Assembly: GCF_001545155.1 (NCBI RefSeq)
Contig: NZ_CP014226.1
Span: 1,922,847 to 1,960,549 of the forward strand
Reading direction: 5' to 3'
Length of the DNA stretch: 37,703 bases
Origin: Halomonas chromatireducens
GTDB lineage: Bacteria > Pseudomonadota > Gammaproteobacteria > Pseudomonadales > Halomonadaceae
A program made the position numbers and the translations under genes. Every line of letters starts with the position of its first letter. Positions within the stretch are counted from its first letter, which is position 1. The notes under the pieces were generated by a model. That model had not been told where the DNA came from, did not search any database, and worked only from the letters and a program-made list of their open reading frames with translations. Positions 16,072-25,725 of this stretch are shown in pieces.

Positions 16072-17387
16072 GATGTCCTCGGCAAGACCAGAATGGCACG
16101 GAAGTCGTTGACGTTGGTTCGAGTCGGCCCGGTAACGATAAGCCGGTCCAGCGCCTGAAAGAAAGTATACGCGTCGTTGCGCGACAAGTACTCGGCGGGA
16201 TCGAGGCCGAGCTCCCTGGCGCGGATCCAGTCGTCGGGACCGAACAGCGCACCGGCGTTGTCCTCGGAGCCGTCGATGCCATCGGTGTCGATGGCCAGTG
16301 CATGGATGCCCCGGGCGCCTTCAAGGGCTTCGAAGAGCCCCAGCAGGTACTCCACGTTACGCCCTCCCCGGCCGCCTCCCTTGACCGTGACACTGGTCTC
16401 GCCACCGGAGAGGATCAGCCGTGGCCCACCGCTCTCGGCGGGCGCATCCAGCGCCAGGCGCGCCCGGCCCCGGCCCAGCTCGCGAGCTTCGCCTTCCAGG
16501 TCGTCCCCCAGCACGCTCACCGTGACACCGGCGGCCTCGGCGGCCTGTCTGGCTGCATCCAGGGCGTCGTTGGCTCGAGCCAGCATCACACTGTCGTCGC
16601 GGACGAAAGCGTCATCCTGCGGTGAGGGGGCGTCACAACTCTCCTGCAGGTGGCGGCGCACGCTGTCGGGAATGGCAATGGCGTACTGCTCGAGCACCGC
16701 CAGGGCATCCGCCGGCGTCGAGCTGTCGGGCAGGGTCGGCCCTGAGGCGATCAGCGACGCCTCGTCCCCCGGCACGTCGGAAATCAGCCAGCTCACCACC
16801 TGGGCCGGATGCGCGGCCACCGCCAGGCGACCACCCTTGATCGCGGAGAGGTGGCGTCGCACGGTATTGATCTGGCTGATCGGCGCACCACAGCGCAGCA
16901 GGGCATGGTTGATGGCCTGCTTCTCGGCCAGGGAAATGCCTTCTGCCGGCAGCGTCATCAAGGCGGAGCCGCCACCTGAGATCAGTGCGATGACGCGATC
17001 ATCCTCGGTGAGTTCCTCGACCGCCTCGAGCATGCGCCGGGCCGCTTTCTCGCCCAGGTCGTCGGGCATCGGGTGCGACGCCTCGAGCACCTCGATGGTC
17101 GAGCACTCGGCGTCCAGCCCTTGAAGGCCATGCGCGTAGCGGGTCACCACCAGGCCGGAGAGCGGCGCCTCGGGGCAGCGATCCTGCCAGGCACGCTCCA
17201 GGGCGGCCGCCATGGCAGCGGCGGCCTTGCCGGCACCGACCACCACGGTGCGCCCCGGCGGTGGGTCGGGCAGCAGGTCGGCCACCAGCGTATCCGGGTG
17301 AACGGCTGCAACGGCGACATCGGCAAGCCGCCGCAACCAGGCCGCTACGTCCATGGCAGGATCGAAGGGGGGCAGAGCAGTATTCAT
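16068..17387 (-). CDS. ttuD: Glycerate 2-kinase / hydroxypyruvate reductase family (TtuD/GckA)
   Basis: This is a 439-residue MOFRL-family protein. The N-terminal domain shows [20 protein letters not shown] and [18 protein letters not shown], the middle has [20 protein letters not shown] with KGGRLA, and the C-terminal MOFRL part has [36 protein letters not shown] and [15 protein letters not shown]. These proteins are annotated as hydroxypyruvate reductases (TtuD), but characterised members phosphorylate glycerate to 2-phosphoglycerate, which fits a gcl operon. ATG 17387 follows GAGGTG. It is downstream of glxR, separated by a 233-bp gap with a terminator-like hairpin. Its stop overlaps the start of the pyruvate kinase remnant, so the next step to pyruvate is broken here. 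Confidence 0.92.
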   Translation of the reverse strand: MNTALPPFDPAMDVAAWLRRLADVAVAAVHPDTLVADLLPDPPPGRTVVVGAGKAAAAMAAALERAWQDRCPEAPLSGLVVTRYAHGLQGLDAECSTIEVLEASHPMPDDLGEKAARRMLEAVEELTEDDRVIALISGGGSALMTLPAEGISLAEKQAINHALLRCGAPISQINTVRRHLSAIKGGRLAVAAHPAQVVSWLISDVPGDEASLIASGPTLPDSSTPADALAVLEQYAIAIPDSVRRHLQESCDAPSPQDDAFVRDDSVMLARANDALDAARQAAEAAGVTVSVLGDDLEGEARELGRGRARLALDAPAESGGPRLILSGGETSVTVKGGGRGGRNVEYLLGLFEALEGARGIHALAIDTDGIDGSEDNAGALFGPDDWIRARELGLDPAEYLSRNDAYTFFQALDRLIVTGPTRTNVNDFRAILVLPRTS

Positions 17388-17440
17388 GGGGCACCTCGCA
17401 GCGGGCGATAGGCTTCGACGGTAGCAGCAGAAACAGAGTG

Positions 17441-17460
17441 AAAAAAGCCCGACGACGGGC
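17441..17460 (-). terminator. Terminator-like hairpin after glxR
   Basis: On the minus strand GCCCG-TCGT-CGGGC (17460 to 17447) is followed by six T (complement of 17441-17446). The rest of the 233-bp glxR-ttuD gap holds further small inverted repeats (for example GATGGGCG 17516-17523 with CGCCCATC 17533-17540) and no gene. It may reduce read-through into ttuD. Confidence 0.7.
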
Positions 17461-17620
17461 GGGTTCCAGCCGGGGATCCCGCCGTCGGGTCAAGGGCCAC
17501 CAGGGGCGGCCATGTGATGGGCGACGACCCGACGCCCATCAGGAGGGAAGCACCGACTGCATGTCTGCGCGACGGGCACACGGCTTGCCGTGCCAGTGGA
17601 TGCTTCCCTGGTACGGTCGT

Positions 17621-18505
17621 TCAGCTGCCGACTTCATGGTCGGCCAGCGACTCGAGCGCTCTCAGGATACCGGCGTGGTCCCAGTCGGCGCCGCCCTGGG
17701 CGGCACAGGCCTGGAACAGCTGCTGGGCGTTGGCCGTGCCCGGGAGCGCCAGGTTGAGGCTACGTGCCCCTTCCAGCGCCAGGTTGAGGTCCTTCTGGTG
17801 CAGCTTGATCTTGAAGCCCGGATCGAAGGTGCGCTTGATCATGCGCTCGCCGTGGAGATCGAGGATCTTCGACTGAGCCAGGCCGCCGAGCAGCGACTCA
17901 CGCACCTTGGCCACATCGGCGCCCGCCTTCGAGGCGAACAGCAGGCCCTCAGCCACCGCCTCGATGGTCAGCGCCACCACGATCTGGTTGGCCACCTTGC
18001 AGGTCTGGCCGGCACCATGGCCGCCGATATGGGTGATCGTCTTGCCCATCACCTCGAGGATCGGCAGGGCGCGGGTGAAGCCCTCTTCGGTGGCGCCAAC
18101 CATGATAGTCAGGGCCGCGTTGATGGCCCCGCCCTCGCCGCCGGATACCGGCGCGTCCACGTATTCGCCGCCGGCTTCGGTAATGCGCTTGGCGAAGCCC
18201 TGGGTGGCGATGGGGGCGATGGAACTCATGTCGATCACCAGGGTGCCCGGCTTCAGGCCCTCGATGACGCCGCCCTCTCCGAACAGCACCTCCTCCACGT
18301 CCGGTGTATCCGGCACCATGGTGATGATGATCTCGCAGGCCTCGGCCACCGCCTTGGGATTATCGAGCTCCTGCATGCCCTTGCTGGCCAGGGGCTCGTC
18401 CAGGGTGCCGCGCTTGACGGTGGACAGCGTATGGCCGGCGTCCAGCAGATGCCCCGCCATGGGGCGGCCCATGATGCCAAGGCCAATGAAACCGATCTTG
18501 CTCAT
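17621..18505 (-). CDS. glxR: Tartronate semialdehyde reductase
   Basis: This is a 294-residue beta-hydroxyacid dehydrogenase (2-hydroxy-3-oxopropionate reductase). The Rossmann motif IGFIGLGIMGRPMAGHLLDA opens the protein, the substrate loop is DAPVSGGEGGAINAAL, and the catalytic Lys lies in GAGQTCKVANQIVVA. It reduces tartronate semialdehyde, formed by glyoxylate carboligase, to D-glycerate. ATG 18505 has AGGAGAAC upstream. It sits between hyi and ttuD on the minus strand, the usual gcl-hyi-glxR order; a composite intergenic repeat lies between it and hyi. Confidence 0.95.
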   Translation of the reverse strand: MSKIGFIGLGIMGRPMAGHLLDAGHTLSTVKRGTLDEPLASKGMQELDNPKAVAEACEIIITMVPDTPDVEEVLFGEGGVIEGLKPGTLVIDMSSIAPIATQGFAKRITEAGGEYVDAPVSGGEGGAINAALTIMVGATEEGFTRALPILEVMGKTITHIGGHGAGQTCKVANQIVVALTIEAVAEGLLFASKAGADVAKVRESLLGGLAQSKILDLHGERMIKRTFDPGFKIKLHQKDLNLALEGARSLNLALPGTANAQQLFQACAAQGGADWDHAGILRALESLADHEVGS

Positions 18506-18577
18506 GATAGTTCTCCTGTCAGCTTGTCATTATGAACTTTGAGTTAGCCTTCACTTGCGACTCATCCGAAGAGATGA

Positions 18578-18676
18578 GCGCCGGGGGCAAGTCGTAGCGA
18601 GGGTCATTTGCCAGGGATGGCAAATGTAGCGCCCAGGGATGGGTTCACAGCGCCCTCGCGGAGGCTTACCGCCGGA
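18578..18676 (-). repeat. Composite palindromic intergenic repeat, copy A
   Basis: About 99 bp between hyi and glxR. Written on the minus strand it contains the core GCGCTGTGAACCCATCCCTG then GGCGCTAC, followed by the hairpin CATTTGCC-ATCCCT-GGCAAATG, enclosed by GCGAGGG/CCCTCGC outer arms. It is inverted relative to copies B, C and D. Confidence 0.85.
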
Positions 18677-18710
18677 ACAGCTCATCGCTGCTGGGTGACG
18701 CACGCCCAAG

Positions 18711-19487
18711 TCAGCGGACGCTATCCAGCCAGCCCAGCCCTTCTTTTGTCGTAGTGGCCGGCTTGTATTCCCAGCCGATCCAGCCGTCGTAGCCCAACCG
18801 GTCGAGGTGAGAGAAGAGGAACGGGTAGTTGATCTCTCCGGTGCCCGGCTCGTGCCGTCCCGGGTTATCGGCCAGCTGCACGTGGGCGATGCGATCCAGG
18901 TGCTTTTCCATGGTCGGCGCCAGATCACCCTCCATGATCTGCATGTGATAGATGTCGTACTGCAGCTTCAGGTTGGCACTGCCCACCTCGTCGAAGATCG
19001 ATAGCGCCTGCTCGGTGCGGTTGAGGAAAAAGCCGGGGATGTCGCGGGTGTTGATCGGCTCGGCCAGCAGCAGGATACCGGCGGCCTCGAGCTTTCCCGC
19101 TGCATACCGGAGGTTTTCCACCAGGGTGCGACGCGCCTGCTCCAGGCTTACGCCCCGGGGCTGGATGCCGGCGAGGCAGTTGACCTGCTTGCAGCCAAGG
19201 GCAGTGGCGTAGTCGATAGCCTTGTCGACACCGGCACGGAACTCCTCGACGCGATCCGGATGGCAGGCAATACCTCGCTCGCCGGCGGCCCAGTCGCCGG
19301 CCGGCAGGTTGTGCAGCACCTGGGTCAGGCCGTTGGCGTCCAATCGAGACTTGATCTCGGCCGGCGTGTAGTCATAGGGGAAGAGGTACTCGACGCCCTT
19401 GAAGCCCGCATCGGCGGCGGCCTTGAAGCGATCGAGGAACGCCTCCTCGGTGAACAGCATGCTGAGATTGGCGGCAAACTTGGGCAT
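18711..19487 (-). CDS. hyi: Hydroxypyruvate isomerase
   Basis: This is a 258-residue TIM-barrel protein of the xylose-isomerase-like superfamily. The N-terminus PKFAANLSMLFTEEAFLDRF and the motifs GVEYLFPYDY, KQVNCLAGIQPRGV, LLAEPINTRDIPGFFL, LQYDIYHMQIMEGD and HVQLADNPGRHEPGTGEINY are those of Hyi. It interconverts hydroxypyruvate and tartronate semialdehyde beside glyoxylate carboligase. Likely metal ligands are Glu in AEPIN and Asp/His in YDIYH and the GRHE region. ATG 19487 is chosen because GAGGAGACC precedes it; the frame to 19580 would run through an intergenic repeat. It lies between gcl and glxR. Confidence 0.95.
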   Translation of the reverse strand: MPKFAANLSMLFTEEAFLDRFKAAADAGFKGVEYLFPYDYTPAEIKSRLDANGLTQVLHNLPAGDWAAGERGIACHPDRVEEFRAGVDKAIDYATALGCKQVNCLAGIQPRGVSLEQARRTLVENLRYAAGKLEAAGILLLAEPINTRDIPGFFLNRTEQALSIFDEVGSANLKLQYDIYHMQIMEGDLAPTMEKHLDRIAHVQLADNPGRHEPGTGEINYPFLFSHLDRLGYDGWIGWEYKPATTTKEGLGWLDSVR

Positions 19488-19543
19488 AACGGTCTCCTCT
19501 GGGTCGTTAGTCTTATTTGTGGGCGAATCCGACGACAGGTCCC

Positions 19544-19644
19544 GGGGCGCCGGACCGTCGATGAGGCGCTGTGAATACATCCCTGTACGCTACCGATTCC
19601 TTCCCTGGAATCGGACCTCCTCTACGACCTGTCCCCGGCGCCCC
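19544..19644 (+). repeat. Composite palindromic intergenic repeat, copy B
   Basis: About 101 bp between gcl and hyi, bounded by GGGGCGCCGG and CCCCGGCGCCCC. It is the most diverged copy. Hairpin 1 has TAC/GTA where other copies have CCC/GGG, and hairpin 2 is CCGATTCC-TTCCCT-GGAATCGG. Both changes are compensatory, so base pairing is kept. Confidence 0.85.
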
Positions 19645-19665
19645 TCCTCGCGTCCTGTGTATCTA

Positions 19666-21441
<1,776 letters not shown>

Positions 21442-21500
21442 GATGATTCCTCCAGTGAGGGGCGTTGTTCTTAGTGGAAATTGTTTTTGGAAAATATTTC

Positions 21501-21508
21501 TGTATACC
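21501..21508. promoter_or_regulatory. Candidate GntR operator upstream of gcl
   Basis: TGTATACC is a one-base variant of the TGTATACA palindrome found upstream of other genes of the urate/allantoin regulon. It lies in the AT-rich 130 bp before the gcl start. Confidence 0.45.
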
Positions 21509-21577
21509 GAGATTAGGCTCCGCCTAGCCTGCCGTCAATATTTTGTGGAAACAATTTTCATAAAATTGCCTGAATAC

Positions 21578-21609
21578 AAAAAAGCCCAAGTAACATCAGT
21601 TACTTGGGC
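21578..21609 (-). terminator. Terminator of the allA transcript
   Basis: On the minus strand an 11-bp perfect stem GCCCAAGTAAC/GTTACTTGGGC (21609-21599 with 21594-21584, loop TGAT) is followed by six T. It separates the puuE-allE-allA unit from gcl. Confidence 0.93.
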
Positions 21610-21639
21610 CATCATAGCCTTATCAAAAACCGCCGATAA

Positions 21640-22128
21640 TCAGTCGGCGGTGATGCGCAGCGCCAGCGGGAACTCGTCGCAGTTGTTACCCTCACCGCCA
21701 CGGTCGACGACCAGGAACTCCCCCTGTCGCTCGAGCACCGATTGGATCGCATGCCAGGTCCCGGCTCGATAGTTCACTCCCTGGCGGCCATCTGTGACGA
21801 AGGCGCGCACCTCGTCCGGGTCGATGGTCTCCCCCGGCGGGGCCACCACGATCACGAAACGCTCCTCGTGCAGCGGCATGAAGGCCTGGCTGCCCTGGGG
21901 ATGACGCTCCAGGAAGTCGAGTTCGAGCGGGAGCTCAATGGGCTCGCTGACGAAGATACTGATCAGCGCCCGAGCCTGCTCACCGAGGGTTTCGACCTTC
22001 GCCAGGTCGTGGTAACGACGGGTGCGCCCGGCGTTGATGTGAAAATAGTCGGCCGTGCGCGTGTCGATGACGTCGCCGAAGGCCGCGAAGGCTTCCGGCG
22101 TCAGCGGCTCGGCTTTGAGTTCCAGCAT
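21640..22128 (-). CDS. allA: Ureidoglycolate lyase
   Basis: This is a 162-residue cupin-like ureidoglycolate lyase, which splits ureidoglycolate to glyoxylate and urea. Typical strings are LTPEAFAAFGDVID, FHINAGRTRRYHDLA, LDFLERHPQGSQAFMPLHEE, and YRAGTWHAIQSVLERQGEFL with VDRGGEGNN near the end. ATG 22128 has AAGGGGG upstream. It is the last gene of the puuE-allE-allA unit and supplies glyoxylate to the gcl operon that starts just beyond its terminator. Composite repeat C lies between it and allE. Confidence 0.95.
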   Translation of the reverse strand: MLELKAEPLTPEAFAAFGDVIDTRTADYFHINAGRTRRYHDLAKVETLGEQARALISIFVSEPIELPLELDFLERHPQGSQAFMPLHEERFVIVVAPPGETIDPDEVRAFVTDGRQGVNYRAGTWHAIQSVLERQGEFLVVDRGGEGNNCDEFPLALRITAD

Positions 22129-22169
22129 ATTGCCCCCTTAAAGGTTTTCTCGGCAGTCGACCTGAATCA

Positions 22170-22284
22170 CTAGGGCTGTTCCGGCGACAGGCCTACGAGG
22201 AGGCGCTGTAAACCCCTCCCTGGGCGCTACATTTGCCATCCCTGGCAAATGACCTCCTCTTCGGCCTGCCCCCGGCGCCCCTAG
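22170..22284 (+). repeat. Composite palindromic intergenic repeat, copy C
   Basis: About 115 bp between allE and allA, ending in CTAGGG / CCCCTAG. The outer arms are AGGCCTACGAGGAGG and CCTCCTCTTCGGCCT. Hairpin 1 has CCC-CTCCCT-GGG; hairpin 2 is CATTTGCC-ATCCCT-GGCAAATG. Confidence 0.88.
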
Positions 22285-22296
22285 CGATCAGTGTTT

Positions 22297-23130
22297 TCAA
22301 CGAGCCCCGATCTGCAGCGCCGGGTGGCGATTCACATCCTTGTAAAGCAGATAGCGGAACGGCCCAGGGCCACCGGCATAGCAGGCCTGGGGACAAAAGG
22401 CGCGCAGCCACATGAAATCGCCGGCCTCGACCTCGACCCAGTCCTGGTTGAGGTGATAGACCGCCTTGCCCTCCAGTACGTAGAGACCGTGCTCCATGAC
22501 ATGGGTCTCGTCGAAGGGGATCACGGCGCCGGGCTGGAAGGTTACGATGTTGACGTGCATGTCATGGCGTACGTCGGCCGGGTCGACGAAGCGAGTGGTG
22601 GCCCAACGCTCGTCGGTGTCCGGCATCGGCGTCGGCGCGATATCGTTCTCGTTGACCACGAACGCCTCCGGCACCTCGATGCCCTCGACGAACTCATAGG
22701 CCTTGCGCACCCAGTGGAAGCGCACCGGGGCATCGGACTCGTTGTGCAGCTGCCAGTGGCTGCCCGGCGGCAGGAAGGCGTAGCCACCTGCGGTCATGTG
22801 GTGGCGCTCGCCGGCCAGGGTCAGGGTCATCTCCCCTTCCACCACGAACAGCACGCCCTCGGCGGCCGGGTCGAGTTCGGGCTTGTCGCTACCGCCCCCC
22901 GGCGACACCTCCATGATGTACTGGCAGAAGGTCTCGGCAAAGCCGGAGAGCGGCCGTGCCAGCACCCATAGGCGAGTGTTGTGCCAGAACGGCAGATTGC
23001 TGGTGACGATATCACCGAACACCCCCTTGGGGATCACGGCGTAGGCCTCGGTAAAAACCGCTCGGTCCGAAAGCAGCTGGGTCTGGGGCGGATGTCCACC
23101 TCGGGGGGCGTAATAAGTGCGTTGGCTCAT
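22297..23130 (-). CDS. allE: (S)-ureidoglycine aminohydrolase
   Basis: This is a 277-residue bicupin (UGAH/YlbA). It converts (S)-ureidoglycine to (S)-ureidoglycolate with release of ammonia. The start SQRTYYAPRGGHPPQTQLL, the first cupin (VLFVVEGEMTLTLAGERHHM, FLPPGSHWQLHNES) and the second, metal-binding cupin (FDETHVMEHGLYVLEGKAVY, DFMWLRAFCPQACYAGGPGP, then RYLLYKDVNRH) are characteristic. ATG 23130 is chosen because it matches the family N-terminus and has AGGACGC upstream; the frame to 23262 runs through composite repeat D. It lies between puuE and allA. Confidence 0.95.
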   Translation of the reverse strand: MSQRTYYAPRGGHPPQTQLLSDRAVFTEAYAVIPKGVFGDIVTSNLPFWHNTRLWVLARPLSGFAETFCQYIMEVSPGGGSDKPELDPAAEGVLFVVEGEMTLTLAGERHHMTAGGYAFLPPGSHWQLHNESDAPVRFHWVRKAYEFVEGIEVPEAFVVNENDIAPTPMPDTDERWATTRFVDPADVRHDMHVNIVTFQPGAVIPFDETHVMEHGLYVLEGKAVYHLNQDWVEVEAGDFMWLRAFCPQACYAGGPGPFRYLLYKDVNRHPALQIGAR

Positions 23131-23190
23131 GATGCGTCCTGAAAGATTGCCAAAGATAGCGCTCAAGCTATCGTGACGGGTGCGTCTCTC

Positions 23191-23300
23191 GGGGCTAAAC
23201 CGTCGACAGGCCTTCGAGGAGGCGCTGTGAACCCCTCCCTGGGCGCTACCTTCGCCATCCATGGCGAAGGACCTCCTCTACGGCCTGTCCCCGGCGCCCC
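23191..23300 (+). repeat. Composite palindromic intergenic repeat, copy D
   Basis: About 110 bp between puuE and allE. The outer arms are ACAGGCCTTCGAGGAGG and CCTCCTCTACGGCCTGT. Hairpin 1 has CCC-CTCCCT-GGG; hairpin 2 is CCTTCGCC-ATCCAT-GGCGAAGG, with different but still complementary arms compared with copies A, B and C. Confidence 0.88.
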
Positions 23301-23337
23301 TCGTAAAGCAGCCAGGCTGTCCTGTCGGGGTTCGACG

Positions 23338-24270
23338 TCAGCGCGCCGGCGCGGGGTGGTGCTCGGCCCAGTGCCGCGCGATATCCACGCGTCGCGTGAC
23401 CCAGACCCGGTCGTGGGCCTCGATATGGTCGAGGAACCGCTGCAGGGCACGGAATCGGCCGGGGCGGCCCAGCAGCCGGCAGTGCATGCCCACCGAGAGC
23501 ATTTTCGGCGACTCCTCCCCTTCCGCATAGAGCACGTCGAAGGCGTCGCGCAGGTAGCTGAAGAAATGGTCGGCAGTGTTGAAGCCCTGGGGCGCGGCGA
23601 AGCGCATGTCGTTGCTGTCCAGGGTATAGGGCACGATCAGGTGATCGTGTTCGCGACCCTGGCTATCCGCCTGGCGAGTCCAGAACGGCAGGTCGTCTCC
23701 ATAGTAGTCACTGTCATAGAGGAAGCCACCCTCGTCGAGCACCAGCCGGCGGGTGTTGGGGCTGTCGCGGCCGGTGTACCAGCCCAGCGGCTTCTCGCCA
23801 TAGAGGCGCTGGAAAATCTCCATCGCCTGCTGCAGATGCTCACGCTCGACGTGCTCAGGCACGTCCTGATAATGGATCCAGCGATAGCCGTGGCAGGCGA
23901 TCTCGTGCCCCAGCTCCTTGAAGGCCTGGGCCACTTCCGGGTGACGCTCCAGCGCCATGGCGACGCCGAACACCGTCAGCGGCAGGCCGCGCCGCTCGAA
24001 TTCGCGCAGGATGCGCCAGACCCCGGCCCGGGAGCCATATTCGTAGATTGACTCCATGCTCAGGTGGCGGTCGGGAAACGAAGGGGCACCGATGATCTCG
24101 GATAGGAACTGCTCGGACCCCGAATCGCCATGCAGGACGCAATTCTCGCCGCCCTCTTCGTAGTTGAGCACGAACTGTACGGCGATCTTCGCCTTGCCGG
24201 GCCAGTTGGCATGGGGGGGCGTACGGCCATAGCCGATCAAGTCGCGGGGATAATCACTGCTTACGCTCAT
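23338..24270 (-). CDS. puuE: Allantoinase PuuE (polysaccharide deacetylase fold)
   Basis: This is a 310-residue metal-independent-type allantoinase of the NodB/polysaccharide-deacetylase superfamily, which opens allantoin to allantoate. Characteristic strings are YPRDLIGYGRTPPHANWPGK, FVLNYEEGGENCVLHGD, MESIYEYGSRAGVWRILREF, GHEIACHGYRWIHYQ, GWYTGRDSPNTRRLV and SDYYGDDLPFW. ATG 24270 (with GAGGAACG upstream) is preferred over the TTG one codon earlier. First gene of puuE-allE-allA. Its promoter lies in a 593-bp region with several TGTATACA boxes, with TTGACA (minus strand, 24402-24397) lying directly between two of them. Confidence 0.95.
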   Translation of the reverse strand: MSVSSDYPRDLIGYGRTPPHANWPGKAKIAVQFVLNYEEGGENCVLHGDSGSEQFLSEIIGAPSFPDRHLSMESIYEYGSRAGVWRILREFERRGLPLTVFGVAMALERHPEVAQAFKELGHEIACHGYRWIHYQDVPEHVEREHLQQAMEIFQRLYGEKPLGWYTGRDSPNTRRLVLDEGGFLYDSDYYGDDLPFWTRQADSQGREHDHLIVPYTLDSNDMRFAAPQGFNTADHFFSYLRDAFDVLYAEGEESPKMLSVGMHCRLLGRPGRFRALQRFLDHIEAHDRVWVTRRVDIARHWAEHHPAPAR

Positions 24271-24387
24271 CAAGGACGTTCCTCTTGTTCTTTCTGGCTT
24301 GTTCTTTATCTCTAGCCCTTCCTGGCTCGCTCTTCCTGCCTCACGGGGCCAAGGCGCTGCCTGGCAACATCATGATGCGACAATTAA

Positions 24388-24410
24388 TGTATACAATGTC
24401 AAAGTATACT
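24388..24410. promoter_or_regulatory. Paired operator boxes at the puuE promoter
   Basis: TGTATACA at 24388-24395 and AGTATACT at 24403-24410 lie 15 bp apart centre to centre. Between them, on the minus strand, is TTGACA (24402-24397), a good -35 for puuE; TATACT in the second box could alternatively be a -10. Binding of a regulator here would block transcription. Confidence 0.5.
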
Positions 24411-24511
24411 GTACCCACTCCTATTGCAAGGCATCGGCACCAACCTATTGAAGGGCCATTGGAGCCATGACATCTGGAACCGCTGCCGCTCTTACTCCTC
24501 ATAGCATTAGC

Positions 24512-24525
24512 TTTTGTATACAAAA
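24512..24525. promoter_or_regulatory. Perfect 14-bp palindrome, candidate GntR operator
   Basis: TTTTGTATACAAAA is a perfect palindrome with TGTATACA at its core, the most symmetrical copy in the window. Confidence 0.55.
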
Positions 24526-24621
24526 AATCAAGGCAACGTACTCGCTATCTACCTATATCGCCGAATGCACCCGTCCCCTCTCAGCGCAGGCTGACGACTG
24601 GCGTCACCACCCGGACAATAG

Positions 24622-24629
24622 TGTATACA
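24622..24629. promoter_or_regulatory. Candidate GntR operator
   Basis: TGTATACA within GTGTATACAAC, 242 bp upstream of the racemase start. Confidence 0.5.
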
Positions 24630-24807
24630 ACACCTTCTCCACATGGTCGTCAATGCCCTATGTCCTTTCAGAAATACGACCTAGGTCTAACGGTCAGAAA
24701 ACGCTGAAATTCCCGCATTAATAGAATAAACATTTGTTTTTGAACAATAAAAATCCATGATCAGCACATCGACGAAATGCTTGCGTACACGACGCCGCCC
24801 GTCTATC

Positions 24808-24817
24808 TTGTGTACAA
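24808..24817. promoter_or_regulatory. Candidate GntR operator before the racemase gene
   Basis: TTGTGTACAA is a perfect palindrome apart from its central step, located 47 bp upstream of the racemase ATG. It is where a repressor would cover the promoter or leader. Confidence 0.5.
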
Positions 24818-24863
24818 AGACATTTCATTTTGTTCACAACAAAATTTCACCGTGGAGCTCCCG

Positions 24864-25631
24864 ATGCAGATACGCGTCATCAACCCCAACACTACCCTGG
24901 CCATGACCAGGAAAATTGGCGAGGCCGCCCAGCGCATTGCCGCGCCAGGCACACAGATTGTCGCCACCCAGCCCACCAGCGGCCCGGTTTCCATCGAGAG
25001 CCACTTCGACGAGGCGATCAGCGCCGTCGGCGTGCTGGAAGAGGTCATGGCCGGAGAGCGCGAGGGGGCGGACGCCTATGTCATCGCCTGCTTCGGCGAC
25101 CCGGGGCTGCTGGCCGCCCGTGAGCTGACCCGTGCGCCGGTGATCGGAATCGCCGAGGCGGCCTTCCACATGGCCGCCATGATCAGCACTCGCTTTTCCG
25201 TCGTCACCACCCTGGGACGCACCGGCATCATCGCCGAGCACCTGCTGGAGCAGTACGGCTTTCGCCATCACTGCCGGCGGGTCCGCGCCGCCGAGGTACC
25301 GGTACTGGACCTGGAAGAGAACGGCGAGATGGCACTGAACCGCATCATCGACGAGTGTCGCCGGGCCCGCGACGAGGACAACATCGGGGCCATCGTGCTC
25401 GGCTGTGGCGGCATGGCCGACCTGACCGAGGAGATCGGCCAGGCGGTGGGGCTTCCCGTCATAGAGGGCGTTACCGCCGCCGTGAAGCTGGCCGAGGCGG
25501 TGGTCGGCCTGGGGCTTGGCACCAGCAAGCATGGCGACCTGGCCTTTCCCAGACCCAAGGCCTTTACCGGCCAGTTCGAGCACTTCTCCGGCCTGACACC
25601 CATCGGCCGGACACTCCCCAAGCAAGAGTAA
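24864..25631 (+). CDS. Allantoin/hydantoin racemase family protein
   Basis: This is a 255-residue Asp/Glu/hydantoin racemase superfamily protein. The N-terminus IRVINPNTTLAMTRKIG is typical, and the two catalytic cysteines of the family lie in VIACFGDPGLLAAREL and VLGCGGMADLTEEIG. Beside urate genes it most likely racemises (R)- and (S)-allantoin (HpxA type), so that allantoinase can use both enantiomers; hydantoin racemase is the alternative. ATG 24864 is chosen because GTGGAG precedes it and it matches the family start; the frame to 24777 would pass through an operator. The NCS1 permease gene follows after 94 bp on the same strand. Confidence 0.88.
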   Translation: MQIRVINPNTTLAMTRKIGEAAQRIAAPGTQIVATQPTSGPVSIESHFDEAISAVGVLEEVMAGEREGADAYVIACFGDPGLLAARELTRAPVIGIAEAAFHMAAMISTRFSVVTTLGRTGIIAEHLLEQYGFRHHCRRVRAAEVPVLDLEENGEMALNRIIDECRRARDEDNIGAIVLGCGGMADLTEEIGQAVGLPVIEGVTAAVKLAEAVVGLGLGTSKHGDLAFPRPKAFTGQFEHFSGLTPIGRTLPKQE

Positions 25632-25725
25632 TCACCACAGAAAGCCGCCTGCGAAATAGTGGCCCTGTACGGCACGGACGACCGACAACGATAAATTTGG
25701 CAAACATCCTTGCGAGGACACAATA

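Larger units (their letters stand above)
24271..24863. other. Long divergent regulatory region puuE / racemase
   Basis: A 593-bp stretch between divergent genes with no convincing gene. It is much more AT-rich than its surroundings, especially 24370-24850. It contains five palindromic boxes related to TGTATACA (listed separately) and a further near-palindrome TTTTGTTCACAAC near 24828. An 84-codon frame at 24467-24721 lacks a ribosome site and family resemblance. A small RNA cannot be excluded. Confidence 0.6.

Noticed and set aside
24467..24721. 84-codon open frame between puuE and the racemase gene
   Set aside because: It has no ribosome site, spans two predicted operators, has mixed composition and resembles no family I recognise.
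24827..24845. ATTTTGTTCACAACAAAAT as a further GntR operator
   Set aside because: It is only partly symmetrical and departs from the TGTATACA core; noted in the region description but not called.
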